DNA of 64,000 nt from NCBI GenBank assembly GCA_032629725.1, contig JAFEVB010000022.1, positions 930,001 to 994,000 of the forward strand. The letters run 5' to 3'. Below are positions 55,440 to 64,000 of this stretch, one piece after another (within the stretch, counting starts at the first letter, position 1; every line of letters starts with the position of its first letter). The notes below the pieces were generated by a model. That model had not been told where the DNA came from. It worked only from the letters and a program-made list of their open reading frames with translations, and made no database searches. The translations under genes were made by a program, and so were the position numbers. This DNA comes from Gremmenia infestans. Taxonomy: Eukaryota > Ascomycota > Leotiomycetes > Helotiales > Hamatocanthoscyphaceae.

Positions 55440-57005
55440 CTTGAAGAAGAGTCCAAGTGTTGACCTCGTATATCCTGACGAAAGTATTTGGCAACAAAGA
55501 GTTCAACTTGAAGAGATGTCATTCGCTGATCGTTCAGACTCAAAGTTCTCGACCGACACCACGAAACTTCGTAGAAGGGAAGGACAGAAGTTTTTTCCTA
55601 CGCAGCAATCCAGGTTCTTCGCTGGGAGAACCTTCCATAATATATAACAGCTGCACCTGCAGATGCGGCTGGGATGCAGCAGCCACAGGATTTGAAAAAG
55701 GAATCTCGAACTCTGCGCGCCCAAGCGGACGGATTGCATGGTTCTTCGGCGAAGCTTAACTTTACAGCAACTACAATAAATAGAACGCAGCGTAGGCCAA
55801 TAGAAGTCAGAACAGAATGGTGTCTTCCCCATACCCCAGATCATTGTTGGAGGCGTTGGAGGCGTTGGTTCCGGGGGAGGATTCTGAGGGTCATATGTTC
55901 CTCCAATCAGAGTTTATCCACCACGACTCGCGACTTTCGCGAGCTTCATGGAGGAATAAGACCGGGATAGCCCCAATCTCCCCACAAGCAGTCGAGGAAA
56001 TGAGAAGACTTCCCATGTAAAATCAGAGTCATGTGCATAACCTTCGATGAAAGGGGCATCTTGGCTATCCACCAGGAATGCGAGCATCTTGTGAAGCTTC
56101 ACTTGAGGCATCTCACGTTCATTAGAAGCTACATAAAAAAGACGTTATTTGCTTGGCATTGCTTTCGCTTGCTCACGTGAAGCGTCAGCAGTTCTGCAAC
56201 GCGGGTCTTTAGATTACGGTACAAGACAAGGATGCTAGCTCTCTTCTTTTGGACACACGAAGCTCGGGAGAGCGCCTCATCGATGATGTTTCACTTCCCC
56301 TCCGACTTGCTTCCGGATCGTGGCGACTGTATGGACCAGAGGGGTGCGGCCTCGCCATCGTGTGCACACGTCAACGGAAGAGCTTCCATTCGCCGTTGCA
56401 TGTTCGAGCTGCATGTTCTATCAATTGAGACATCGAATGAGAGACAGGTGTGTCTTGATGTTTGCTACTATCCATGCTCTAAAGTGGGGCGACAAGTGTA
56501 CCAACCACCCCCTCTCGAGGATATTTAATAAGAGTTGTACTGTTCGGATGCATATTCTCCTTGGCTTAGTTACACAACTTTCATTTGTCCAAGAGTTTGC
56601 ATGAGAACGGAAGTCAGTCTTGGGTACAGCATAAGGCGATAAATTGAACTTGCGTACCATTTTCTGTCTTATTCTCTTTCGAAAATTTGATCATGCGTAC
56701 AGAGTGCCAGGCTGTTCCAGAATCACAAGATAATGGACATCGACAATTGTTTGTTTACACGGGCTTGAGCATTGAGAAGAGATCCCCAATCGTTGGTCCA
56801 TCCCAAGCGGGACTGATTATATACAGAGAATCATCTGTACTTTTCTGAACAAACTGAACCCATTGCTCAAAAATAGACATCCGACGTCTAGTTTTATTAG
56901 TACTATAAATCCACGGTCTATGATCGCTCTTCATGGTCTGGTCCTTGCACAAAGAACATTACCCAACCGAACAGTTCAACTCGTGACAGGCAACATTGAA
57001 AGATC
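55440..57005. other. Intergenic region, 1.6 kb
   Basis: Upstream of the sugar transporter and downstream of the 2EXR gene. A 67-codon ATG frame at 55817-56020 (MVSSPYPRSLLEALEALVPG) has some coding look but no family. A frame near 56320-56604 contains ACSSCMFYQLRHRMRDRC and might be a relic. Neither is annotated as a gene. Confidence 0.45.
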
Positions 57006-57752
57006 TCATACTCCATACTCCATAAGCGTGATCTCGGGGAACACCTCGTCTGGGAACTCCTTCTTTCTAGACTCGAAGGTCGACATGACAGCCTCCTGCG
57101 TCAACTGAAACCCGGCAGCGAGATCTGTTTGGCGCTTGACTAATGATACACCGGCATTTGTTTCCCAGCGACCTTCAACTTCCTTGTCCTCATCGTCGTC
57201 TTCCTCGTCATTCTCGAACCCGTCTTGCCCAGCCACGAATATAAGCTCTTTCAGGTGAGGAAAGCTCTGATGGAATTTAACTATCTTCTTTTCAGTCCTA
57301 CCACTTCTCGGTGGGGCGAAGGCACTGCCCTCTAGGTCGATCCGCCACAAGTGCTCAGTCAATGCAAGGCGCTGGATCTGGTCCTCGTCTTCTAAAGAGT
57401 CGGCATGTCTGCGGAAGAATCTGAGCATGAAATCGACCTCGTTGTCATATAGCCTCAGCCCAAAGTAGACGATATCGCTGATTGGATTGAAGTAGGTCCG
57501 AGGTGGGGATTTCGCAGATCCAAAGGAGAGAGAGTATATTCGATTCCCTGCTCGACGGGCCTCTCGACAAGTATGAAGCACGGCTGGCACGGGTTGAAAT
57601 GTCCAAAATCTTTGGTTGTCCATGCTATATATTAGCTCCAATGTCCGAGTCGTCATTGAAGCGTTCTCCCAGACCTTGAAACGTAGTTCGATTGGTAATC
57701 GTGGGAATGCGGTGAAAGTAGGAGACTGGGGATCATCTAATGACGAAGACAT
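57006..57752 (-). CDS. 2EXR-domain protein
   Basis: A single-exon gene of 248 residues from the large fungal 2EXR family (Pfam PF20150), whose function is unknown. The domain covers about residues 12-115. It opens FTAFPRLPIELRFKVWENA, continues PVPAVLHTCREARRAGNRIY, and ends TYFNPISDIVYFG. The central part predicts the helices and strands usual for the family (LTEHLWRIDLEG, HLKELIFVAGQ). It is followed by an acidic run of about 15 residues and a helical C-terminus. Such genes are lineage-expanded in Pezizomycotina and often lie in variable regions. Confidence 0.88.
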   Translation of the reverse strand: MSSSLDDPQSPTFTAFPRLPIELRFKVWENASMTTRTLELIYSMDNQRFWTFQPVPAVLHTCREARRAGNRIYSLSFGSAKSPPRTYFNPISDIVYFGLRLYDNEVDFMLRFFRRHADSLEDEDQIQRLALTEHLWRIDLEGSAFAPPRSGRTEKKIVKFHQSFPHLKELIFVAGQDGFENDEEDDDEDKEVEGRWETNAGVSLVKRQTDLAAGFQLTQEAVMSTFESRKKEFPDEVFPEITLMEYGV

Positions 57753-58354
57753 TTTGCGTCTGGGAAATTGCCCTTTATTCTGAGGCGAGTCTTCTATATA
57801 GCAATCAGTACCTTAGTATCGATTTAATCAACAAAAACCAGTCTCCTTACCTTTAATCTACAATGTGTAAAGTTTTAGGCTAACTATGAAGGGGGTTCTG
57901 GTAGTGTACTAGCAAGTACTATTGAGATTGAACGTGAATATCCAAAATTTATATGGGCAAATTTTATATAAAAGGACATTGCGAGTGATATAAGATAGTC
58001 CCAGTCAGGTGGGCAGGCTTGACAACAAACATTTGCATGTGGTACATGTATAACACCTTTAGTTCGGAATAAAGCCATTTTCGCTTCTCTGCCGCCTACA
58101 GCAGCGTAGCACCCTTGGCCTTGACAAGCGACGCAACCACCCTGAACGACTCAACCACCACAGATACGATTTTCGTTTGCGCCCCTCTTCCATAATCCAC
58201 CTGATTATTATGTGAATGCGCCTTGCGCAAGGGTAATTCTCTGTCATCTTGTTGGTAGCTAGTCAGGTATACTTCCTTTTTAGGGCAGATGCAAAATGGT
58301 ATTTATAGTCCAAGGCTTGCTCTGCTGAACTGTTGCTGATCATTAGTTACACAG
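57753..58354. promoter_or_regulatory. Upstream region shared by the 2EXR gene and POL4
   Basis: 602 bases between divergent genes. The true first exon of POL4 probably lies here, because the Pol4 frame is open leftward only to a TTACACAG acceptor at 58347-58354. I could not find an ATG exon with a phase-compatible donor. Confidence 0.45.
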
Positions 58355-60766
58355 CTATCGAAGACTGAATACTTCGACCGACTCTATGCGTTGAACGAGT
58401 CTTCTTCCGATAACGAAGTGGATGCTAGCGATGTCTCGGATTCTTTGAGCAACGGTGATTGTCCTCTGGTATCAGTCTCAGTATCATCATTGCCGGCTTC
58501 TTCAAGTCAGACCAGGCAAAGAAGGAGCCCAAGTCAGCCACCTGCCATGCACCGAAACAACTCGGCACCTCAACCCAGTGTCAGTGTCAAGCCTGATAAG
58601 CCTCTCACACGAAAGACTTCTCTGCTTTGCTACGATACTTCCACCCCACCATCAGGATCTTCTTTTTCGGGGAAAACTTCATCCGTGCTGCCATCCTCAA
58701 GCCAGAGGCCTAACTCGGAACGTCGAGTTGTGTCCGATCCTACTGGAGGTTCCTTGATCCTGAAGAACAGCACGGGGATCGCAAGCATGCTTCAGAAGAA
58801 TCAAAAGCGAAAGCGTGAAGCGATCAAGCTTGTTCCCGAGGACCAACAAATCTTCCGGGACCTTGATTTTTTCTACCTTCCAGCAGATGACAAGAACCCT
58901 AGACGGAGGATGCGCATCACAAAGGCTAAGGAGTATGGTGCTAAGTGGACTACAGAGTTGGAAGATGGTATCACGTATATCATTGTGGATAACTCGCTCA
59001 CGTATCAACATATTATGACATATCTCAAGGAGACTCTAAAGATTCAAGCTCTACCGAAAGGGGCAATCCTAGTGAATGAAGACTATCCAATTGACTGCAT
59101 CGCTTTTCGTCGAATCTTGGATTCGAACCAAGACAAATACGCTGTCAAGGGAAGCATCATAGATCCTGGAGAGAAGCCAGCGTCGCAAATGAGTCCACAG
59201 GTTGCCCAAGACGAAGAGGAAATCCAAAGACGAACTCCGCCACGAGAAGATTCCGCATCACAAGCTAGGAATGTGGAATGTGAAGGCGAAGCGGAAATGC
59301 AGGGAACCTCCCAGAATCTATCACCTGCAAGGAACTTCCAAAGAGAAATGGGCTTCAACGACCCTCTTGCTGAGATGATTGAGTATGTGCAGACGAAGAA
59401 ACATCTCCCACTCGACGATGAGGAGAATGACGAGCGCCCATCGTCTAGTGATAGTATGCAAGATCCGGGCGATTCCGATGACAGCAGAGAGAGATCTCCA
59501 TCTCCAGTCCGAAAGCCCTCTAAGAAAAAACGTAGAGGGACCAAGGGTTCTTTCAACCAGCACAACTTCAGTTGCATGACAGGAGGAACTGGTGAGACCA
59601 CATCTTCAAATCCGAACGCACGCACAATCGAAATCCTGCAGGAGATGGGGGATTTCTACGAAAAAGTGAAGGATCAATGGCGTACGAGAGCATACAGGAT
59701 GGCTATTGGAACCCTCAAGAAGACAATGAACAAGATAAGAACTGCTGACGAAGCCGAAGAACTTCCCAAAATTGGCAGGCGAATTGCAAAGAAGATCGAG
59801 GAAATTGTTCTCACAGATCGACTGCGTAGATTAGAATTTGCGAAGCAAGACCCAACTGATCGCATTCTACAAAAGTTTCTCAAGATATATGGTGTTGGTC
59901 CCAGCCAGGGACTCAAATGGGTCCAGCAAGGCTACAAGACTCTCGAGGATCTGAAGGCCCACGTCCATTTGTCGGCGAACCAGAAAATCGGTATTGCTCA
60001 CTATAATGATTTCGACACCCGGATTCCGCGCGAGGAAGTTACGGCTCTTGGTGAGTCACCCCTCGAAGGAATATTGCCCTTAATTCAGATAATTCAGGAG
60101 TACTCTATGTTTTAAAAGTCGACTACGCCTGAAATATGGTCTTGTTACGCTAGAATATTATCCCAACTCCCAATTCTTCTCATATCAAGCAATACTGACT
60201 CTATTATCTCGATTATAGGGGAAATAGTTAAGACAGCGGCTGCGAGCATTGACCCAAACGTGGAACTCACAATCGGAGGCAGCTATCGACGAGGTGCAGC
60301 AACGTCGGGAGATATCGACTTCCTCATAACGAAGCCGGGCACAACAACGACGATCGACCTCCTAATATTCCTCGACGATCTCGTGCGCCACCTTACGGAT
60401 ACCGGGTTCCTCGTCGCGGCCCTAGCCGTTCCACGTGGCGAAAGCTCCTCAAAATGGCACGGCGCTTGTGTCCTCCCCGGAAACCCTACCTGGCGTCGCA
60501 TTGACTTCCTTCTCGTGCCGGAGAGCGAGATGGGCGCTGCACTGCTTTACTTTACCGGTGATGAGATCTTCAATCGGAGTATGAGGTTCCTGGCAGGCAC
60601 GAAGGGGTGGAGGTTGAATCAGCGGGGGCTGTACAAGGATGTTATGAGAGGTCCGGGGAGAGAGAAGCTGAATGAGGGGATTTTGGTAGAGGGTGCTGAT
60701 GAGAAGAATATTTTCCGAGCGCTGGGAGTGCCGTGGAGACCGCCGGAGCAGAGAATCTGTCATTAA
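58355..60766 (+). CDS. POL4: DNA polymerase family X (Pol4 / polymerase lambda type), first exon unresolved
   Basis: Gap-filling polymerase of non-homologous end joining and base-excision repair, nuclear. Two exons are supported, 58355-60050 and 60219-60766, about 747 residues. The N-terminal Ser-rich part is followed by a BRCT-type domain near 158-265 (FRDLDFFYLPAD, EYGAKWTTELEDGITYIIVD). A linker with a basic patch (KPSKKKRRGTKG) follows. The 8-kDa and helix-hairpin-helix region starts about 420 (EILQEMGDFYEKVKDQWRTR, LPKIGRRIAKKIEEI). The polymerase core has GGSYRRG, the metal-binding Asp pair in GDIDFL and the third Asp in RRIDFLLV. The C-terminus GWRLNQRGLYKDV and FRALGVPWRPPEQR is canonical. 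The start codon is not seen in this frame; an upstream exon is likely. Confidence 0.9.
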
Positions 60767-60998
60767 GTTGAGATGGATAGGGAGTAGGTAGTTAAGGTAT
60801 GCGATCATGAGGCGTTAGGTTGGGTATGTGGGAAGGCATCCAGGGGTCTCCATTGCAGCAGGACTTCACTTGGCATAGCGACGGAGTTAATAATACGCAT
60901 TCGTATTCTCATACTTATCAGAAATCCAAGCAAGATCTCTAATCCTACGCTTCGTCTTGTATACTGTGACTGATGATTCCTCACTTGGCCCTTGATTT

Positions 60999-61021
60999 AC
61001 TTCACTTCACTTCACTTCACT
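60999..61021 (+). repeat. (TTCAC)n pentanucleotide array
   Basis: About four to five tandem TTCAC units in the POL4 3' flank. Confidence 0.85.
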
Positions 61022-61146
61022 TTGATGATTCAATTTCATTCCAGCTCAACCCAGCCCAGCGTCCCACAACATGAGCGTAAGACGCCCCCTGGAAAATCTC
61101 ACAAGTCGTACTGTAACACATCGTACCAATCCAGTACAGTTCCTCA

Positions 61147-61166
61147 ACCCTTCCTTCCTTCCTTCC
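61147..61166 (+). repeat. (CCTT)n microsatellite
   Basis: Four to five tandem CCTT units in the same convergent gap. Confidence 0.75.
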
Positions 61167-61792
61167 ACGCTGCTCTTATCATCCTATCCCATCCCAACTC
61201 ATCTCAAGTACCACATGCTAGCTAGCAGCTCGATATGCAGTATCCTACTTACACAGCACAGCACAACACGTGTCACCAAAATATGGCATTGATTTTCCAA
61301 AAAGGAAAAAAGAAGGGTGTAGAGAAGAGAATCGATTTCCGATGACGCCTGAGATGACGCTGTGCTGTATACAAGGAGAAAGAAGGAAACAAGGAAAGGT
61401 CCCACGAAAACACGGCATGGTGATATCAGATATCATGTCATGAGATAGGTTTCAGATGCTGCAAGAAAGGAAGAAGAATCATGAATGACGTATAATATAT
61501 TATAATATGTTATTATTGGGTTTTTGTACATCGATTAATATGTTTCTAAAATCGGCCGTCTGTATCAATCAATACATTAGGTACATTTCCTTTCATTCCC
61601 TTTCCATTCCTTTCTGTCAAAGCGCCTCGCCATAGAAGTGCGGATAGGGGGGTATCAAAGCCAAAACCGCCCATCCCATACGCCCTGAAAAAAGCAAAAT
61701 CAGACGTTCTAGCCGTCGCTCTCTTTGAATCCCATGATATAAGTTCGCTAATAATGACAAATAGAATGGTCGAAATGTAATGTGATGTGTGG

Positions 61793-64000
61793 TCAAATGG
61801 CGCCTTCTTCCCCATCGAGCACCCGCCTTGCGGCGTCTAGTCTGCGTTTCCAGATCCGGCCGTCATAGCTTTCACGCCCGGATTCCGATAGACCTAAAAC
61901 GCATTTTCCTAGACTGGCTACCAGTTTCTCAACAAGAATTTGATCGTCCTGCGCTAGCATGTGGACTGGCGACCCCTGTTCATTTTCTCTTGAACCATTT
62001 GGAGTGAGCGACTGACTGGATTTGGCTTTGTTCACAAGGGGAAAACTGCGAGACGATCCAGTTGAGCCTTCGCTGTAGGACGACTCGAGAGATGCGACGG
62101 AGGCTTTGTGCGGGTGGCTCGTCCCATCCCGATCCTTTCGGTCGTGGATTATAGATGGAGGCCTCTCCATTCCGTCTGATGGTGGTTGTCGATCAACTGT
62201 GTGACCATTTTTGATGGGAGAGCCGCCACCAAAAGTCAGCCGCTTTGCGCTCACGGGGGTTGATGAATCGCGTTCGGGTGCGTCAACGTGTTGAACGGCA
62301 AAGTCTCTTCGATCCTCATCTCGTAGATCCACTGAACGTCGTCCCTCTGTCGCCGTTGCAAAAGATGCAAAAGTCGACACGGAAGTATTGCTACTGTTTC
62401 GGATATGGGAAACTGGCCTCCCTCCTGTGGTCTGCGTTGTAGGACCTCTCGCTGTTTCTACGGAATCATCAGAGCTGAAACTTTCTCGTCGACCATTTCT
62501 TTGCTGGCTAATAGTACCCATGGCACTGTGCAAGAAGAAGTGTTCGTAATCGAATGCGTCTTCACGATCCTCGTGTGAAATAGCTGTCGTAACAGTGTCA
62601 TGGTAAGACGATGCATCGCTCTCATAGTCATCAACCTCCTCGCGGTTGACAATCTCGTCATTATAGTCATCTTCATCAGTCTCATTATGCTCTTCATCTT
62701 TCCCGGCCAATTTTGCGCCGTCATGTTTTTCTTCTATGATTCGTGGTTCTTGTGGGCGAGCTGAAAGATCTGTCGAATGGTGTTCTTCGCTAACATCTTC
62801 GTAGACGCTCGTAACATCGGAGGCTGCATACTCGGGTGCATGTCCCTGCTCCTCATGACCAAGCCTCTCGGGATTCGCATCGACATTGATATCTTTTGTG
62901 TCCTGGGATTCTTGATTCCAAGGAGGATGCGCAACGCCTGCATCTGCACTCAGCCCACCCTCACCATAGCCTTTTGCAGCAGTGTACCACTGTTCAGCAG
63001 CCGTAAAAGGACTTGGCGTTCTGAGACTTTGTAAACTTCGGCGTTTCATAGTATCATCTCGAGCCCGATCCCGTAACACGGAAAGTCTACCCTTCAAATC
63101 ATGCATTTGATCTCGAATATCGCGCATTTGCATCGAAGATGCCGAACGAGTCAAACCTCGATGGTCACCACTAGGTCCTAGATGACCATCCGCGCTGGAC
63201 TGAATGCTCGCTCTGTCGGCTTCAAAATCCACCAGAGTCTCGTCTTCGCCCAGCGGCTCGAGTGCACCAGCATGTGGGGGTGAAGTTCTGTTTGGAGGTG
63301 AGGTTCGACTTGAAGAAACTCGAGGGGTGGGTGTGATGTTGGAATCCTCTCTGATACTATCCTGGGGCGACGTCGGTGACCGGTGATTGACATCCGTTCC
63401 GCCTTTAATGTATCGAGCCGCTGCACTTGTCGATCTAGCCGGAAACTGGGGCGTCCGCATATTCGGTGATATCGAGTTTTCGCTGTAAACCCTCGAGTGT
63501 CCTGGGCTTCCCGCCATGGGATTGGAAGATGCATGTATCTGCCGGTGCATTGAAGGAGGTGCGGCAAAATGAGATGTTAGTCCGCCTCCTTCTGGGGGAG
63601 AAGGGGTCGATCTCGACAAGGGACTGCTACTGTGGATGGAAGACAAAGAGCCGGAAGCGGTTTTGTGTAGGGTACTTCGAGCTCGTGTGAGGTTTCCCTC
63701 CATATTCTGTAATTTTGTCAGGAAATCTTCAGCCCGTTTGACTAGAATACCCACATTGAGCCTTCTCTTTGCATTCAGCAGGATTTGTTCGGCTCTCCTG
63801 CTCAAAGCAGCACTTGAATTGCCGTCCTCGTCCACCCCAGCCATGCTATTCCTATTCGATAAGCGCTGTGTTTCTTGTGCAATTACTTCCTGGCTATACG
63901 AATATGAATCCGCAACACTCTCCTCATCATCCCCCTGGAAGTTGCTGTCGTCCACGCTGATTCCGTCATCAAAATCTTTAAATATCTCGGCAGATTGGCC
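61793..64000 (-). CDS. Large Ser-rich coiled-coil fungal protein, N-terminus beyond the right edge
   Basis: An open frame from the right edge to a stop at 61793, at least 735 residues with no intron; the start is outside. The first visible residues read QSAEIFKDFDDGIS. A helical block follows (SRRAEQILLNAKRRLNVGI, VKRAEDFLTKLQNMEGNLTR). A long Ser/Pro-rich disordered part contains many SP/TP sites. A conserved-looking coiled coil lies near the middle (MRDIRDQMHDLKGRLSVLRD, then RRSLQSLRTPSPFTAAEQWY). An acidic region (ETDEDDYNDEIVNREE) and a final helical block (ILVEKLVASLGKCVLGLSES) complete it. The type is conserved across filamentous ascomycetes, with no function I can name. Confidence 0.8.
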   Translation of the reverse strand, partial: GQSAEIFKDFDDGISVDDSNFQGDDEESVADSYSYSQEVIAQETQRLSNRNSMAGVDEDGNSSAALSRRAEQILLNAKRRLNVGILVKRAEDFLTKLQNMEGNLTRARSTLHKTASGSLSSIHSSSPLSRSTPSPPEGGGLTSHFAAPPSMHRQIHASSNPMAGSPGHSRVYSENSISPNMRTPQFPARSTSAAARYIKGGTDVNHRSPTSPQDSIREDSNITPTPRVSSSRTSPPNRTSPPHAGALEPLGEDETLVDFEADRASIQSSADGHLGPSGDHRGLTRSASSMQMRDIRDQMHDLKGRLSVLRDRARDDTMKRRSLQSLRTPSPFTAAEQWYTAAKGYGEGGLSADAGVAHPPWNQESQDTKDINVDANPERLGHEEQGHAPEYAASDVTSVYEDVSEEHHSTDLSARPQEPRIIEEKHDGAKLAGKDEEHNETDEDDYNDEIVNREEVDDYESDASSYHDTVTTAISHEDREDAFDYEHFFLHSAMGTISQQRNGRRESFSSDDSVETARGPTTQTTGGRPVSHIRNSSNTSVSTFASFATATEGRRSVDLRDEDRRDFAVQHVDAPERDSSTPVSAKRLTFGGGSPIKNGHTVDRQPPSDGMERPPSIIHDRKDRDGTSHPHKASVASLESSYSEGSTGSSRSFPLVNKAKSSQSLTPNGSRENEQGSPVHMLAQDDQILVEKLVASLGKCVLGLSESGRESYDGRIWKRRLDAARRVLDGEEGAI

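Larger units (their letters stand above)
60767..61792. other. Convergent intergenic region with short tandem repeats
   Basis: About 1 kb between converging genes. It holds a TTCAC pentamer array, a CCTT tetramer run and an AT-rich tract (61490-61515). No gene is supported. Confidence 0.55.

Overview
This window comes from a filamentous ascomycete (Pezizomycotina). The gene set looks most like a leotiomycete, but that rank is an inference from general resemblance. The evidence for a fungus is consistent. Genes carry short spliceosomal introns of about 40-170 nt with GTAAGT/GTATGT-type donors. There are two Zn2Cys6 transcription factors, a 2EXR-domain protein, a fungal amidoligase relic, and fungal forms of the RSC, proteasome and Vps9 proteins. 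There are no operons, ribosome binding sites or CRISPR arrays. Exon structures below were rebuilt by eye from reading frame, splice-site sequence and protein-family continuity.

Left part (1-17.5 kb): dipeptidyl peptidase III runs off the left edge (-). Next come ribosomal protein eL6 (-) and the proteasome ubiquitin receptor Rpn13 (+), which share a short promoter. A small acidic protein (+) and the RSC subunit Sfh1 (-) follow. Then there is a frameshifted orphan gene (+), a three-exon orphan gene (+), a DHA1 drug transporter (-) and a broken amidoligase gene (+) with another broken ORF beside it.

Middle (17.5-44 kb): a gene-poor stretch of about 4 kb precedes the RSC7/Swp82-type gene (+), which encodes an AT-hook. 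A 2-kb convergent gap with microsatellites separates it from IML2/TTC39 (-). SEM1 (+), phosphoglycerate kinase (-), an Mpv17/PMP22 membrane protein (-) and a damaged GH53 endo-galactanase (-) follow. An ASNSD1-like asparagine-synthetase-domain protein (-) is divergent from the Rab5 GEF Vps9 (+). A 780-residue conserved orphan (+) ends this part.

Right part (44-64 kb): two divergent Zn2Cys6 regulators (- and +) share a 1.6-kb upstream region. After them come a cysteine-repeat membrane protein (+), a sugar-porter MFS transporter (-), a 2EXR protein (-), a family-X DNA polymerase (Pol4, +), and a large serine-rich coiled-coil protein (-) that runs off the right edge.

Most genes are housekeeping and unrelated. 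Nothing resembles a biosynthetic cluster, an intact mobile element or a new defence system. The points most worth checking are the three decaying genes, the palindromic element in the eL6/Rpn13 promoter, the tandem Cys-x-x-[FH]-P repeats of the 51-kb membrane protein, the two possible starts of DPP III, a 20-nt microexon in a zinc finger, and a TATA-led possible transcript near 25.1 kb.
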